NCBI RefSeq assembly: GCF_000307875.1
Contig: NZ_AJLS01000138.1
Span: 1-64,000 of the forward strand
DNA: 64,000 nucleotides
DNA from: Neobacillus bataviensis LMG 21833
GTDB lineage: Bacteria; Bacillota; Bacilli; Bacillales; Cytobacillaceae
Reading direction: 5' to 3'
Part shown: positions 47,490-56,572 of the stretch, in pieces
Layout: each line of letters starts with the position of its first letter
How positions within the stretch are numbered: position 1 is the first letter of the stretch
Made by a program: the position numbers and the translations under genes
Notes under the pieces: model-generated
Seen by the model: the letters and a program-made list of their open reading frames with translations, nothing else
Told to the model about the DNA's origin: nothing
Databases searched by the model: none

Positions 47490-49904
47490 TTAACCTCTCA
47501 ATACTGCGCCTGCCTTTTCCTTCAAGGCTTCCAACACACGCTCATGAACCTTTGTAACCTCTTCATCCGTCAACGTACGTTCCGGATTAGCATATTTAAG
47601 AGCGAAAGCAATCGACTTCTTACCTGCCTCCATCTTATCACCCTCATACAAATCAAACACCTGCGCCTCTTTCAACAGCGGTGCTCCGGCTTCAATGATA
47701 ATGTTTTTCATGGTGCCTGACACCGTTTCTTTGTTTACCACAAGGGCAATATCTCTTGTGATGGATGGGAAGCGTGGTATTGCTTCGTATTGTAATACTG
47801 GTGCGTTTGCTTCTAGTACTGCTTTTAATGATAGTTCAAATACGTAGGTATCTTTTAGATCAAGTTCTTTTTGGACGCTTGGGTGTACTTGGCCGATGAA
47901 GCCGATTTTTTCACCATTCAAGCGGATTTCTGCTGTACGGCCAGGGTGCATACCGTCTACCTGTGCCTGAACATATTCTACTTGCTCAGAAAGTCCCAGC
48001 TTAGCAAACATGCCTTCTAAAATTCCCTTTACAACGAAGAAGTCAACCGGCTTCTTTTCACCCTGCCATAAATGGCTGTGCCATAAACCAGTAACCACTG
48101 CAGCTACATGCTCTTTTTCTTCTGGCAGTACTTCCGCCCCATTCGCTAAGAATACGGCACCTGTTTCATAAACGGCTAAGCTGTCATTTTGGCGTGCACT
48201 GTTGTATTTTACTACTTCTAAAAGCTGCGGCAATATGCTAAGGCGAAGGATACTGCGCTCCTCGCTCATTGGCATTGCAAGACGGATCGTATCGCGTTTC
48301 TCTAAAGCAAATTGTGCCGCTTTTTCCTCACTTGTTAAGGAATAGGTTACCGCTTGGTACAACCCTGCACCTTCAAGATACTGGCGAACTTCACGGCGTT
48401 TCTTTTGGTACTCGGACAATTTCCCGGGTGTTGAGGAACCAATTGGTAATGTTTTAGGAATGTTGTCATATCCATAAAGACGGGCAACTTCTTCCACTAA
48501 ATCTTCTTCGATTCTGATGTCGCCGCGGCGCGTTGGTGCCGTTACCGTAATCAAATCACCTTCGATACTAACGGTAAATTGCAGGCGGTCGAAGATTTCT
48601 TTTACATCCCTCATCTGTAACTCTGTCCCAAGAACACGATTAATTTTTTCCAAGGTAATCGAAACGACTGCTGGCTCAACTGTAAGTGTATCAGTTTCAG
48701 CAGCACCATCTAAAACTTCACCGCCAGCGTACTTCGCCATTAAATATGCAGCACGTTCTCCCGCTGCACGAACGCGGTTAGGATCAACACCTTTTTCAAA
48801 ACGAGCACTTGCTTCACTTCTTAAGCCATGATCCTTGGAAGCCTTTCTAACAGTTCCACCGTTAAAATAAGCGGACTCCAATAAAACGGTCGTTGTATCT
48901 GAAGTTACCTCTGAATTCGCGCCACCCATCACACCTGCAAGGGCAACTGGCTCTGTTCCATTTGTAATCACAAGATGTTCTGCAGTTAATGTCCGTTCTA
49001 CATTATCAAGGGTAACAAACTTCTCCCCATCTACAGCACGGCGGACAAGGATTTCCTTAGATCCTAAACGGTCATAATCAAATGCATGGAGCGGCTGACC
49101 ATATTCTAATAAAATATAGTTCGTAATATCGACAACGTTATTATGCGGACGAATCCCCGCAGACATTAAGCGCGCCTGCATCCAAAGCGGTGATGGGCCG
49201 ATTTTTACATTTTTGATCATTTTTGCTACATATAGAGGGTTATCCTCCTGCGCATCAACGACTATTTTTACATAATCAGTTGCTTTTTCAGCTGTCGGTT
49301 CCTGGTTTGTTTCTGGAAACTTAACCTCTCTGTCAAGAATCGCTGCCACTTCATAGGCAACCCCAAGCATGCTCAAGCAATCAGCACGGTTCGGCGTCAA
49401 GCTTAGTTCTAAGACCTCATCGTCCCTGCCTAATAATGCAAGAGCATCGGTACCAACTTCAGCATCTGCTGGAAAAACAAAGATCCCCTCAGAATATTCC
49501 TTTGGAACAACTTTTCCTTCCATGCCTAACTCAGTTAGAGAACAAATCATACCGTTCGATTCTTCGCCGCGAAGCTTCGCCCGTTTAATTTTAAAATTGC
49601 CAGGTAAAACGGCACCAACTTTTGCTACGGCAACCTTTTGGCCTTGTGCTACATTAGGTGCGCCACAAATAATTTGCACAGGCTGTTCTTCCCCGACATC
49701 AACAAGACATTTGCTTAATTTATCAGCATTTGGATGCTGCTCACGTTCTAGTACGTGACCGATAACAACACCTTTAATACCTTCGTTTAATACGTCCACG
49801 CCTTCAACTTCGATACCGCTTTTGGTAATTTTCTCAGCTAACTCATCTGCTGATACTCCAGTTAAATCGATATAATCTTGGAGCCATTTATATGAAACGA
49901 ACAT
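47490..49904 (-). CDS. pheT: Phenylalanyl-tRNA synthetase beta subunit
   Basis: 804 aa. N-terminal OB-fold tRNA-binding domain ([26 protein letters not shown]), B3/B4 editing domain (~200-390), B5 DNA-binding-like domain, inactive synthetase core and the C-terminal FDX anticodon domain ([13 protein letters not shown] ... [11 protein letters not shown]). Near residue 731 the codons contain the 13-bp GGTGTCAGGCACC motif (47712-47724) seen elsewhere in non-coding DNA, read as V-S-G-T. 14 bases after pheS. Confidence 0.97.
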   Translation of the reverse strand: MFVSYKWLQDYIDLTGVSADELAEKITKSGIEVEGVDVLNEGIKGVVIGHVLEREQHPNADKLSKCLVDVGEEQPVQIICGAPNVAQGQKVAVAKVGAVLPGNFKIKRAKLRGEESNGMICSLTELGMEGKVVPKEYSEGIFVFPADAEVGTDALALLGRDDEVLELSLTPNRADCLSMLGVAYEVAAILDREVKFPETNQEPTAEKATDYVKIVVDAQEDNPLYVAKMIKNVKIGPSPLWMQARLMSAGIRPHNNVVDITNYILLEYGQPLHAFDYDRLGSKEILVRRAVDGEKFVTLDNVERTLTAEHLVITNGTEPVALAGVMGGANSEVTSDTTTVLLESAYFNGGTVRKASKDHGLRSEASARFEKGVDPNRVRAAGERAAYLMAKYAGGEVLDGAAETDTLTVEPAVVSITLEKINRVLGTELQMRDVKEIFDRLQFTVSIEGDLITVTAPTRRGDIRIEEDLVEEVARLYGYDNIPKTLPIGSSTPGKLSEYQKKRREVRQYLEGAGLYQAVTYSLTSEEKAAQFALEKRDTIRLAMPMSEERSILRLSILPQLLEVVKYNSARQNDSLAVYETGAVFLANGAEVLPEEKEHVAAVVTGLWHSHLWQGEKKPVDFFVVKGILEGMFAKLGLSEQVEYVQAQVDGMHPGRTAEIRLNGEKIGFIGQVHPSVQKELDLKDTYVFELSLKAVLEANAPVLQYEAIPRFPSITRDIALVVNKETVSGTMKNIIIEAGAPLLKEAQVFDLYEGDKMEAGKKSIAFALKYANPERTLTDEEVTKVHERVLEALKEKAGAVLRG

Positions 49905-49918
49905 GTCGTCATCTCCTC

Positions 49919-50956
49919 CTATTCATGTTTAGAAAACTGTTTTAAGAAACGAACATCATTTGTATAAAAATGTCTGATGTCATCAACGCCATATTTCAGC
50001 ATCGCGATCCGCTCAGGTCCCATCCCGAAGGCGAATCCAGTATATTTTTTAGAATCGTAGCCAGCCATTTCAAGGACGTTTGGATGAACCATGCCAGCAC
50101 CAAGAATTTCAATCCAGCCGGTTTGTTTACATACACTGCAGCCAGAACCGCCGCAAATTTTACAAGAAATATCCATTTCAACAGATGGCTCTGTGAATGG
50201 GAAGAAACTTGGTCTTAAGCGGATTTCACGGTCATCCCCGAACATTTTTTTCGCAAAAACCTCTAATGTTCCTTTAAGGTCGCTCATGCGGATGTTTTCG
50301 CCAACTACTAGGCCTTCTATTTGCATGAATTGGTGTGAGTGTGTCGCATCGTCATTGTCACGGCGATAAACTTTACCTGGGCAAATAATTTTGATTGGCC
50401 CCTTACCTTGATGTTTCTCCATTGTCCGTGCTTGGACTGGAGATGTATGAGTTCGCATCAAAATCTCTTCCGTGATATAGAATGAGTCCTGCATGTCGCG
50501 GGCAGGGTGACCTTTAGGTAAATTAAGTGCTTCGAAGTTATAATAATCTTGCTCAACCTCTGGCCCTTCAGCAACTTGATAGCCCATGCCAATAAATAAG
50601 TCTTCAATTTCTTCAATGATTCTTGTTAGTGGATGGTGGTTTCCTAGCCTAACTGGGCTTCCTGGAAGGGTAACATCAATGCTTTCAGAAGCTAACTTTT
50701 CTAGGACAGCCGCCTCTTCTAATCCCTTTTGTTTTGCTTCGATTTTTACCGCAATCGCCTCACGGACTTCATTCGCGAGTGCCCCCATCACCGGACGTTC
50801 TTCAGCAGATAGCTTGCCCATCCCGCGCAGCACTTCAGTAATTGGACCTTTTTTCCCTAAATAGGCAACTCGGATGTCATTTAACTCTTTCAAGCTTGCA
50901 GACTGCTCAACTTTTTGAATAGCCTCTTCCTGCAATTCCTTTAAACGTTCTTGCAT
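49919..50956 (-). CDS. pheS: Phenylalanyl-tRNA synthetase alpha subunit
   Basis: Catalytic subunit, 345 aa. N-terminal coiled coil, then class II motifs: motif 1 near [19 protein letters not shown], motif 2 [12 protein letters not shown] ... [22 protein letters not shown], motif 3 [20 protein letters not shown] 50956 (MQERLKEL) with AAGGAGG eight bases upstream. T-box controlled. Confidence 0.98.
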   Translation of the reverse strand: MQERLKELQEEAIQKVEQSASLKELNDIRVAYLGKKGPITEVLRGMGKLSAEERPVMGALANEVREAIAVKIEAKQKGLEEAAVLEKLASESIDVTLPGSPVRLGNHHPLTRIIEEIEDLFIGMGYQVAEGPEVEQDYYNFEALNLPKGHPARDMQDSFYITEEILMRTHTSPVQARTMEKHQGKGPIKIICPGKVYRRDNDDATHSHQFMQIEGLVVGENIRMSDLKGTLEVFAKKMFGDDREIRLRPSFFPFTEPSVEMDISCKICGGSGCSVCKQTGWIEILGAGMVHPNVLEMAGYDSKKYTGFAFGMGPERIAMLKYGVDDIRHFYTNDVRFLKQFSKHE

Positions 50957-50990
50957 GGTCAATTCCTCCTTAATTTTAATCGGTTAGATT

Positions 50991-51094
50991 GGTGTCATAG
51001 ATTGGTGTCAGGCACCCTTACTAATACATTGGCAGTAAAAAGGGTGTCAGGCACCATTTCTAATACATTGGCAGTAGAAAGGGTGTCAGGCACC
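50991..51094. repeat. 39-bp tandem repeats with GGTGTCAGGCACC core in the pheS leader
   Basis: Three full cores at 51004, 51043 and 51082, exactly 39 bases apart, share the intervening CTAATACATTGGCAGTA. A partial core GGTGTCA lies at 50991. They lie between the T-box terminator and the pheS ribosome site, so they are transcribed when the T-box reads through. Confidence 0.9.
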
Positions 51095-51103
51095 GCGAAA
51101 GAC

Positions 51104-51372
51104 AAAAAAACCCCATCCCTGGAAAGGGACGAGGTTTGTTTTCGCGGTACCACCCTTGTAAACACGATATGTATGGAAACATTGTGTTCGCTTCATTCGG
51201 ATAACGGCATGTGCCGGTGCATCTTTACATTTCTTTCGCAAAAAATGGTCCCGATGCCAACTCGGGAGGTGAACTTCTCAAGCCCCGAACCATAAAAGTG
51301 CTTTCAGTCACGGCACTTTCTCCCTACATGGTCAACAGACAAGATACTTTTCTCCGTCATCGTTTTTATAAT
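51104..51372 (-). promoter_or_regulatory. T-box riboswitch of pheST (specifier TTC, Phe)
   Basis: Minus strand: T-box AAGGGTGGTACCGCG (51143-51157), terminator CCTCGTCCCT..AGGGATGGGG plus T-run (51105-51133), and specifier TTC at 51271-51273 in GAAGTTCACC. Uncharged tRNA-Phe should favour antitermination. Confidence 0.95.
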
Positions 51373-51387
51373 AATCAATTGTTCACT

Positions 51388-51417
51388 ATTATATAATAAT
51401 TTCCCTCAAAAGGTCAA
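51388..51417 (-). promoter_or_regulatory. sigma-A promoter of pheST
   Basis: Minus-strand TTGACC (51412-51417), 18-base spacer, TATAAT (51388-51393). Confidence 0.75.
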
Positions 51418-51429
51418 ACCTGTTTGCAC

Positions 51430-52179
51430 CTATTTTTTCAAATAATAGAGCAGAATCCCTGTTGCTACGGCAACATTTAGCGACTCGCTTTTTCCGTAAA
51501 TCGGTATATAGAGATTGGCAGTCGTACTTGCAAGGATATCCTGACTCACACCATTTCCTTCGTTTCCAACAACCAGGGCAAACGAATCACTCTTTGAAAC
51601 TTTAGTATATTCAGAAGCCCCTTCTAATGCCGTACCGTAAACAGGAATATTCTCCCCCTGAAGTTTGTTGATCCATTCATGCAGGTCACCTTTAATAATC
51701 GGAAGATGAAAGTGGCTTCCCTGTGCAGATCTAAGCACCTTTGAGTTAAAAATATCTACACTTCCACGGCCGACAACCACAGCATCGATTCCAGCGGCAT
51801 CGGCTGTCCGAATCATCGTTCCGAAATTCCCCGGGTCTTGGACAGCATCGATGAATAGGAAGGTTTTTGCCTCACCGACTTCAGAAACAGTCTGGCGGCA
51901 AACGGCATAAATTCCTTGCGGCGCTTCCGTCTCTGATAAAGAATTCGAAATTTCTTCGGTGACCAAGGTGACAGGCGTACCAGCTGGATCCCAGCGCGGC
52001 GGCAAGTCCACTTTTTCCGAAACAATCACTTCCAAAATTTGCTCACCCTGTTTTAGTGCCTCTTCCACTAAATGAAAGCCTTCAATTAAAAATGTTCCCG
52101 ACTTATCGCGCTCTTTTTTTGTTAAAAGTTTTTTCCATTGTTTTACCTTAGGATTATTGACAGATTCTATATATTTCAA
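51430..52179 (-). CDS. ysgA: TrmH/SpoU-type RNA 2'-O-methyltransferase (YsgA)
   Basis: 249 aa. N-terminal substrate domain (NNPKVKQWKKLLTKKERDKSGTFLIEGFHLVEEAL) and C-terminal SPOUT knot with motif 1 DAVQDPGNFGTMIRTADAAG, motif 2 VVGNEGNGVS and motif 3 IPIYGKSESLNVAVATGILLY. Target RNA not readable. TTG 52179 is chosen with AAAGGAG eight bases upstream, matching the Bacillus homologue; the longer frame to 52251 is not family-like. Confidence 0.92.
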   Translation of the reverse strand: MKYIESVNNPKVKQWKKLLTKKERDKSGTFLIEGFHLVEEALKQGEQILEVIVSEKVDLPPRWDPAGTPVTLVTEEISNSLSETEAPQGIYAVCRQTVSEVGEAKTFLFIDAVQDPGNFGTMIRTADAAGIDAVVVGRGSVDIFNSKVLRSAQGSHFHLPIIKGDLHEWINKLQGENIPVYGTALEGASEYTKVSKSDSFALVVGNEGNGVSQDILASTTANLYIPIYGKSESLNVAVATGILLYYLKK

Positions 52180-52288
52180 AACTCGTTCTCCTTTAAAAAA
52201 TCTCATGTAATTATAACAATAATACATAATTAAACCAAAAATAGAAAACATATTAAAGAAATACAGGTTAAAAAAGGAGTGTTTAGTT

Positions 52289-52495
52289 ATGAACTTAAAC
52301 CTAAGAAACGCTATTATTCACAATGTTTCAGGCAACACGCAAGATCAATTAGAGGATACAATCGTCGATGCGATTCAAAATGGGGAAGAAAAGATGCTCC
52401 CAGGACTTGGCGTTTTATTTGAAGTCATTTGGAAAAATTCATCTGAAGAAGAAAAAAAGGAAATGCTTACTGTCCTTGAAAGCGGACTTAAGTAA
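52289..52495 (+). CDS. sspI: Small acid-soluble spore protein I
   Basis: 68 aa minor SASP of the SspI family, made in the forespore. Recognised as [60 protein letters not shown] precedes the ATG. A sigma-G promoter is expected, but I could not identify it with confidence. Divergent from ysgA as in B. subtilis. Confidence 0.95.
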   Translation: MNLNLRNAIIHNVSGNTQDQLEDTIVDAIQNGEEKMLPGLGVLFEVIWKNSSEEEKKEMLTVLESGLK

Positions 52496-52507
52496 CCCTC
52501 CCACCCA

Positions 52508-52537
52508 TGCTGCCAAATTCACCCCGGCAGCTTTTTC
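52508..52537 (+). terminator. Terminator of sspI
   Basis: GCTGCC / GGCAGC stem and TTTTT. Confidence 0.8.
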
Positions 52538-52542
52538 TATAT

Positions 52543-52575
52543 AAAAAACCCCCGGCCAAAACCTACAGCCGAGGA
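52543..52575 (-). terminator. Terminator of ysdC
   Basis: CCTCGGC / GGCCGGGG-type imperfect stem with a T-run on the minus strand. Confidence 0.7.
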
Positions 52576-52584
52576 CCCAAACCT

Positions 52585-53670
52585 TTATTCAAATGTAATT
52601 TTATCAACCGTCTCACGGTCTAAGCGTTTAATTACTTCAACGATTAATTTAACCGCATTTTCATAATCATCGCGGTGAAGCATTGCTGCATGTGAATGGA
52701 TGTAACGAGTAGCAATGGTAATGGCCAGTGCCGGGACGCCATTATGTGTCAAATGGATGGAGCCTGCATCCGTACCGCCGCCAGGGATGGATTCGAATTG
52801 ATAAGGGATATTCATTTCATCCGCTGTATCCGTAACTAAGTCACGCAAGCCTTTATGGGCTACCATCGATGCATCATAGACAACTACTTGGGGCCCTTTA
52901 CCCATTTTACTCATCGCTTCTTTTTCAGAAATTCCAGGTGTGTCACCGGCAATACCGACATCAACTGCAAAGCCAATATCCGGCTCGATTTTATACGTTG
53001 CCGTTTTAGCGCCGCGTAATCCAACCTCTTCTTGCACTGCCCCAACACCATAAACCTCGTTAGGATGCTCGATATCCTTTAGTTGCCTCAATACATCAAT
53101 CGCAATCGCACAGCCAATCCGATTATCCCACGCCTTCGCCAACAGCATTTTCTCATTGTTCATGACTGTAAATTCGAAGTATGGCACAACCATATCTCCG
53201 GGACGGACACCCCACTCGCTCGCTTCCTCACGACTGGATGCACCGATATCAATAAACATATCTTTAATTTCAACCGGCTTTTTGCGCGCTTCGGCAGACA
53301 GAATATGCGGAGGTTTAGAACCAATAACACCTGTTACATCGCCCTTCCTCGTAACGATGGTGACGCGCTGTGCGAGCATCACCTGACCCCACCAGCCGCC
53401 GACCGGTTGGAAACGCAGAAAGCCTTTATCATCGATTTGGGTAATCATGAACCCGACTTCATCTAAGTGGCCGGCCACCATGATTTTCGGGCCGCCTGCT
53501 ACCCCGACCTTTTTAGCAATTAAACTGCCAAGGCCGTCCGTTGTTAATTCATCAGCAAATGGTTCTATGTATTTCTTCATCACTTCGCGGACTTCACGCT
53601 CATTGCCAGCAATCCCTTTGGCATTGGTCAAGTCTTTTAACATCGTTAATGTTGCGTCTAATTGCACCAT
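52585..53670 (-). CDS. ysdC: M42-family aminopeptidase (YsdC)
   Basis: 361 aa di-metal aminopeptidase, likely a large cytosolic assembly. Metal and catalytic motifs in order: [11 protein letters not shown] near 67, [10 protein letters not shown] near 180, [14 protein letters not shown] near 213, AVDVG near 235 and [18 protein letters not shown] near 315. Substrate preference (glutamyl- or general) cannot be read. Position next to sspI/ysdB matches B. subtilis ysdC. Confidence 0.93.
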   Translation of the reverse strand: MVQLDATLTMLKDLTNAKGIAGNEREVREVMKKYIEPFADELTTDGLGSLIAKKVGVAGGPKIMVAGHLDEVGFMITQIDDKGFLRFQPVGGWWGQVMLAQRVTIVTRKGDVTGVIGSKPPHILSAEARKKPVEIKDMFIDIGASSREEASEWGVRPGDMVVPYFEFTVMNNEKMLLAKAWDNRIGCAIAIDVLRQLKDIEHPNEVYGVGAVQEEVGLRGAKTATYKIEPDIGFAVDVGIAGDTPGISEKEAMSKMGKGPQVVVYDASMVAHKGLRDLVTDTADEMNIPYQFESIPGGGTDAGSIHLTHNGVPALAITIATRYIHSHAAMLHRDDYENAVKLIVEVIKRLDRETVDKITFE

Positions 53671-53744
53671 TAAAAAGCCCCCTTTTATGTATTTACTGCA
53701 CTCTTAATTATACAGAAGGAGTCTGCAAATTCACAAATTTCCTG

Positions 53745-54236
53745 CTAATAGTTATTTTGCTGTCTTTGATAATTTACTTCGTTTTTTTCAAAATATGCCT
53801 GTTCGATTTCCTCGTCTTGGAAGCCAAGCAGTAATGCAAGCTGCAAATACGATCCGAATAATTGTCTATAATCATCTAGACCCTTGCTCTTTTGAAAAAT
53901 AGTGATTCCCTCGTAAACGCATAGAAACTGCTCCGTCACACCCAAAACAGATTCACCGACATTTAGTTCCATTTGCTGGCGGTCAAAGCCGCACTCAATG
54001 CCAAGCGACAAAATAAAATGAATCCCATCGACAAATTCTTCTAAAATCACTTCTTTTGCGGAAGAAGGTCTCACGCTCCAAAACTTAAAACAGCGGGTTT
54101 CATTTGCCAATTCACCGACTTCCACAAGCAATGCAAGAACTTTCCTTTCAAATAAATCTTCTTCCTTCAGCTGGTGTTTTTCCTCAATGTGGGTATCTAA
54201 CGCCGCTTGCATCTTAAACAGTTTTTCAAGTTGCAT
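53745..54236 (-). CDS. All-alpha dUTPase-like protein
   Basis: 163 aa. The MazG/dUTPase-2 metal motif is clear: LVEVGELANETRCFKFW near 42 and ILEEFVDGIHFILSLG near 70. This family (type 2 dUTPases) removes dUTP and is common in bacilli and their phages; the nucleotide specificity is inferred. ATG 54236 (MQLEKLFKMQ) is used; GTG and ATG codons at 54248-54245 sit too close to the ribosome site. Confidence 0.85.
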   Translation of the reverse strand: MQLEKLFKMQAALDTHIEEKHQLKEEDLFERKVLALLVEVGELANETRCFKFWSVRPSSAKEVILEEFVDGIHFILSLGIECGFDRQQMELNVGESVLGVTEQFLCVYEGITIFQKSKGLDDYRQLFGSYLQLALLLGFQDEEIEQAYFEKNEVNYQRQQNNY

Positions 54237-54284
54237 CCTGATCATCACTCCTTATGGAAAAATTATAGCAAAGTGTGAAATAAT

Positions 54285-54311
54285 TGAAACCTTTTTGCAG
54301 CCTGAGTCGTA
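54285..54311 (+). promoter_or_regulatory. sigma-W-type ECF promoter of ysdB
   Basis: TGAAAC (54285-54290), 17-base spacer, CGTA (54308-54311), the pattern of cell-envelope stress sigma-W promoters, 32 bases before the ATG. B. subtilis ysdB is a known sigma-W target. Confidence 0.8.
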
Positions 54312-54343
54312 TTAGAAAGAAAATAGGTGTAGGGGGCTTAGCC

Positions 54344-54718
54344 ATGATTTGGTTACTGCGCTTTGTATTGTTAATTTTCATCGTCTTTTTTGTTTACATG
54401 GGAGTCAAATTACTCTTTCAATCGTCCCGAAAGCTTGAATCGGCACGTAAACATAAACGTTTTTTACTCATTGACCATGATGATGTGAGGAGGAATTTTC
54501 AGCTCACCTATAAAGGTGCGGTGTTTGCTGGTGAAAAATATATGGGAACCGCCAATAATACCTTTGACGTTGTTTCCATCTCTATTTGGCCGGAGAACAC
54601 TGCCTCGTTAAAAGGGATGGTAAAAGATGATTTTTACTATTTGGATCAAAAAATTCTCGAACACTATCCAAATGCCGAAATTAGTTGGAAAAGTCCGGTA
54701 AAGGAATTTTTACAATAA
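54344..54718 (+). CDS. ysdB: YsdB, sigma-W regulon membrane protein
   Basis: 124 aa with one N-terminal membrane helix (residues 2-22) and a cytosolic domain containing LIDHDDVRRNFQLTYKGAVFAGEKYMG. Function unknown; induced in envelope stress in B. subtilis. ATG 54344 is chosen behind AGGGGG; the upstream frame lies inside the promoter. Confidence 0.88.
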   Translation: MIWLLRFVLLIFIVFFVYMGVKLLFQSSRKLESARKHKRFLLIDHDDVRRNFQLTYKGAVFAGEKYMGTANNTFDVVSISIWPENTASLKGMVKDDFYYLDQKILEHYPNAEISWKSPVKEFLQ

Positions 54719-54745
54719 AAGCCGCCATGAAAGCGGCTTTTTATA
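54717..54745. terminator. Bidirectional terminator between ysdB and ysdA
   Basis: AAAGCCGC / GCGGCTTT stem with TTTTTAT on plus and T residues on minus. Confidence 0.85.
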
Positions 54746-55001
54746 ATATTATTTTTATTAAAAGAGCTAACTCGATGATCGCAAGGACAGGGAAGCCAAT
54801 TTTAAATGAAACATGCTTCGTTTTGTGACGATACAGCTGCATCCCAGCCGTCGTACCGATTGCACCCCCAAATAAAGCCACAAGCCATAATGTCCGTTCA
54901 CTTATTCTATATTGATGTTTTCTTGCCCGCTTTTTATCCTCTCCCATAATGAACAGGCCAGCGATATTCATGACAACAAAGATTGCTAACATAATCGTCA
55001 T
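54741..55001 (-). CDS. ysdA: DUF1294 membrane protein (YsdA)
   Basis: 86 aa with three membrane helices and the DUF1294 core ERTLWLVALFGGAIGTTAGMQLYRHKTKH. Function unknown. Lies after the infC operon as in B. subtilis. Confidence 0.9.
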   Translation of the reverse strand: MTIMLAIFVVMNIAGLFIMGEDKKRARKHQYRISERTLWLVALFGGAIGTTAGMQLYRHKTKHVSFKIGFPVLAIIELALLIKIIL

Positions 55002-55021
55002 ACACTAAATCCCCTTTATAG

Positions 55022-55051
55022 AAAAAGCCATCCTCATCAAAGAGAATGGCA
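55022..55051 (-). terminator. Terminator of the infC operon
   Basis: GCCAT / ATGGC stem with CTTTTTC on the minus strand, just after rplT. Confidence 0.65.
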
Positions 55052-55059
55052 TTTATAAA

Positions 55060-55419
55060 TTACTTATTGTTTTGTTGCTTTGCAACATTAGCTAATTCAG
55101 CAAATGCGTTTGCATCGCTAACTGCTAATTCAGCAAGCATCTTGCGGTTTACTTCGATACCAGCAAGCTTTAAACCGTGCATTAAACGGCTATAAGAAAG
55201 ACCGTTCATACGAGCTGCTGCATTGATACGAGTAATCCAAAGTTTGCGGAAGTCGCGCTTTTTCTGGCGACGGTCGCGGAATGCATACATTAAAGATTTC
55301 ATAACCTGTTGGTTAGCAACTTTATATAATGTATGTTTTGAACCGTAATAACCTTTTGCTAATTTAAGAACTTTTTTACGACGCTTGCGCGTAACTGTAC
55401 CGCCTTTAACACGTGGCAT
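55060..55419 (-). CDS. rplT: Ribosomal protein L20
   Basis: 119 aa, 50S assembly protein. Starts [40 protein letters not shown] near 60. In Bacillus L20 also binds the infC leader and represses the operon. Last gene of infC-rpmI-rplT. Confidence 0.99.
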   Translation of the reverse strand: MPRVKGGTVTRKRRKKVLKLAKGYYGSKHTLYKVANQQVMKSLMYAFRDRRQKKRDFRKLWITRINAAARMNGLSYSRLMHGLKLAGIEVNRKMLAELAVSDANAFAELANVAKQQNNK

Positions 55420-55449
55420 GTAATTTCCCTCCTATATATCGATCACTGA

Positions 55450-55650
55450 TTACTTCATGTAAGTTAATAATTGACGAATGCGTTTGAAATCGCCTTTAGA
55501 AACAAGAGTTCCTTTGCGAAGTTTACGTTTAGCTTTTGTTGATTTGTTCGCAAATAAGTGGCTTGTATAAGCGTGGTCACGTTTTAATTGACCAGAACCT
55601 GTTTTCTTGAAACGCTTTGCAGCGCCGCGGTGAGTTTTCATTTTAGGCAT
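55450..55650 (-). CDS. rpmI: Ribosomal protein L35
   Basis: 66 aa. [20 protein letters not shown], then [19 protein letters not shown]. Located between infC and rplT. Confidence 0.99.
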   Translation of the reverse strand: MPKMKTHRGAAKRFKKTGSGQLKRDHAYTSHLFANKSTKAKRKLRKGTLVSKGDFKRIRQLLTYMK

Positions 55651-55667
55651 TGTGATTGTCCTCCTTA

Positions 55668-56183
55668 TTACTTCTCTTGTTTTGGTGCTAAAACTAGGAA
55701 CATGCTGCGTCCATCCATTTTAGGATGTGACTCAATCGTTGCAACTTCCTTGCACGCTTCGGAAAAACGGTCTAACACACGCTGACCGATTTCTTTATGT
55801 GTAATCGCCCGACCCTTGAAACGGATTGAAGCTTTTACCTTGTCGCCTTTTTCCAAAAACTTAATGGCATTGCGAAGCTTTGTATTAAAGTCATGCTCAT
55901 CAATCGTTGGGCTGAGACGTACTTCTTTTGTCGTAATAATTTTTTGATTCTTTCGAGCCTCTTTTTCTTTCTTTTGATTCTCGAATTTAAATTTGCCATA
56001 GTCCATAATACGGGCAACTGGAGGCTTTGCATTTGGTGCTACAAGTACCAAATCAAGATTCACTCTTCCAGCAATTTCTAACGCTTCAAATTTAGTTTTA
56101 ATTCCTAATTGCTCGCCGTTTTGATCAATTAAGCGAACTTCGCGAGCGCGAATGCCCTCATTTAACAACATGTCTTTGCTAAT
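55668..56183 (-). CDS. infC: Translation initiation factor IF-3
   Basis: 171 aa factor that controls start-codon choice on the 30S subunit. N-domain [25 protein letters not shown], linker [12 protein letters not shown]-domain [26 protein letters not shown] and [13 protein letters not shown]. The start is ATT at 56183 ([10 protein letters not shown]), seven bases after GGAGGTG. Non-AUG starts of this kind let IF-3 repress its own translation in other bacteria. The longer frame to 56375 is leader RNA. Confidence 0.96.
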   Translation of the reverse strand: MSKDMLLNEGIRAREVRLIDQNGEQLGIKTKFEALEIAGRVNLDLVLVAPNAKPPVARIMDYGKFKFENQKKEKEARKNQKIITTKEVRLSPTIDEHDFNTKLRNAIKFLEKGDKVKASIRFKGRAITHKEIGQRVLDRFSEACKEVATIESHPKMDGRSMFLVLAPKQEK

Positions 56184-56283
56184 AGTTAGCCACCTCCAAG
56201 GATTTATCACGAATACAACTTCCGGGTCAAGACACCATACTTGAATCGACAGGTTTGAAAAACTTTTTGCTAGTGTTACACAA

Positions 56284-56430
56284 ATAAAAAAGTGCGGATG
56301 AATACACCCACACTTTACGAAACAAAAGTAATAAAGAAAGTTCACGTAAAACCTGCCAACTGCCAATTGCGTCAATCAGGTGAGAAGCGGGTGCTTCTTC
56401 TTTTCCCAAAAATAATATTCAATTTTCACT
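56284..56430 (-). promoter_or_regulatory. L20-type leader of infC-rpmI-rplT
   Basis: Minus strand carries GAAGCACCCGCTTCTCACC, a GTTGGCAGGTTTTACGTGAA piece typical of Bacillus infC leaders, then a terminator AAAGTG.GG.TG / CA.CCGCACTTTTTT at 56288-56316. L20 binding is known to promote termination here. Confidence 0.85.
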
Positions 56431-56436
56431 TTAGTA

Positions 56437-56466
56437 ACTATACCATAAACAAAGACGCGATGTCAA
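56437..56466 (-). promoter_or_regulatory. sigma-A promoter of infC
   Basis: Minus-strand TTGACA (56461-56466), 18-base spacer, TATAGT (56437-56442). Confidence 0.8.
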
Positions 56467-56539
56467 ACGAACTATTTCCTTGATGACAACGAAATTTATT
56501 GTAGCAAGAAACCAAATATTATTCAATAGTTTTTTTCAA

Positions 56540-56566
56540 AAGAAAAGAGAGGCGGACCTCTCTTTC
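56540..56566 (-). terminator. Terminator of thrS
   Basis: AAAGAGAGG / CCTCTCTTT stem with TTTCTTTT on the minus strand. Confidence 0.85.
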
Positions 56567-56572
56567 ATTATC

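Noticed and set aside
50951..51295. Plus-strand ORF over the pheS leader with repeated VSGT
   Set aside because: It is the 39-bp repeat and T-box read in reverse; the T-box fully explains the region.
52201..52260. Possible sigma-G promoter before sspI
   Set aside because: Several CATA-like -10 candidates but no matching -35 at a proper distance; I could not choose one.
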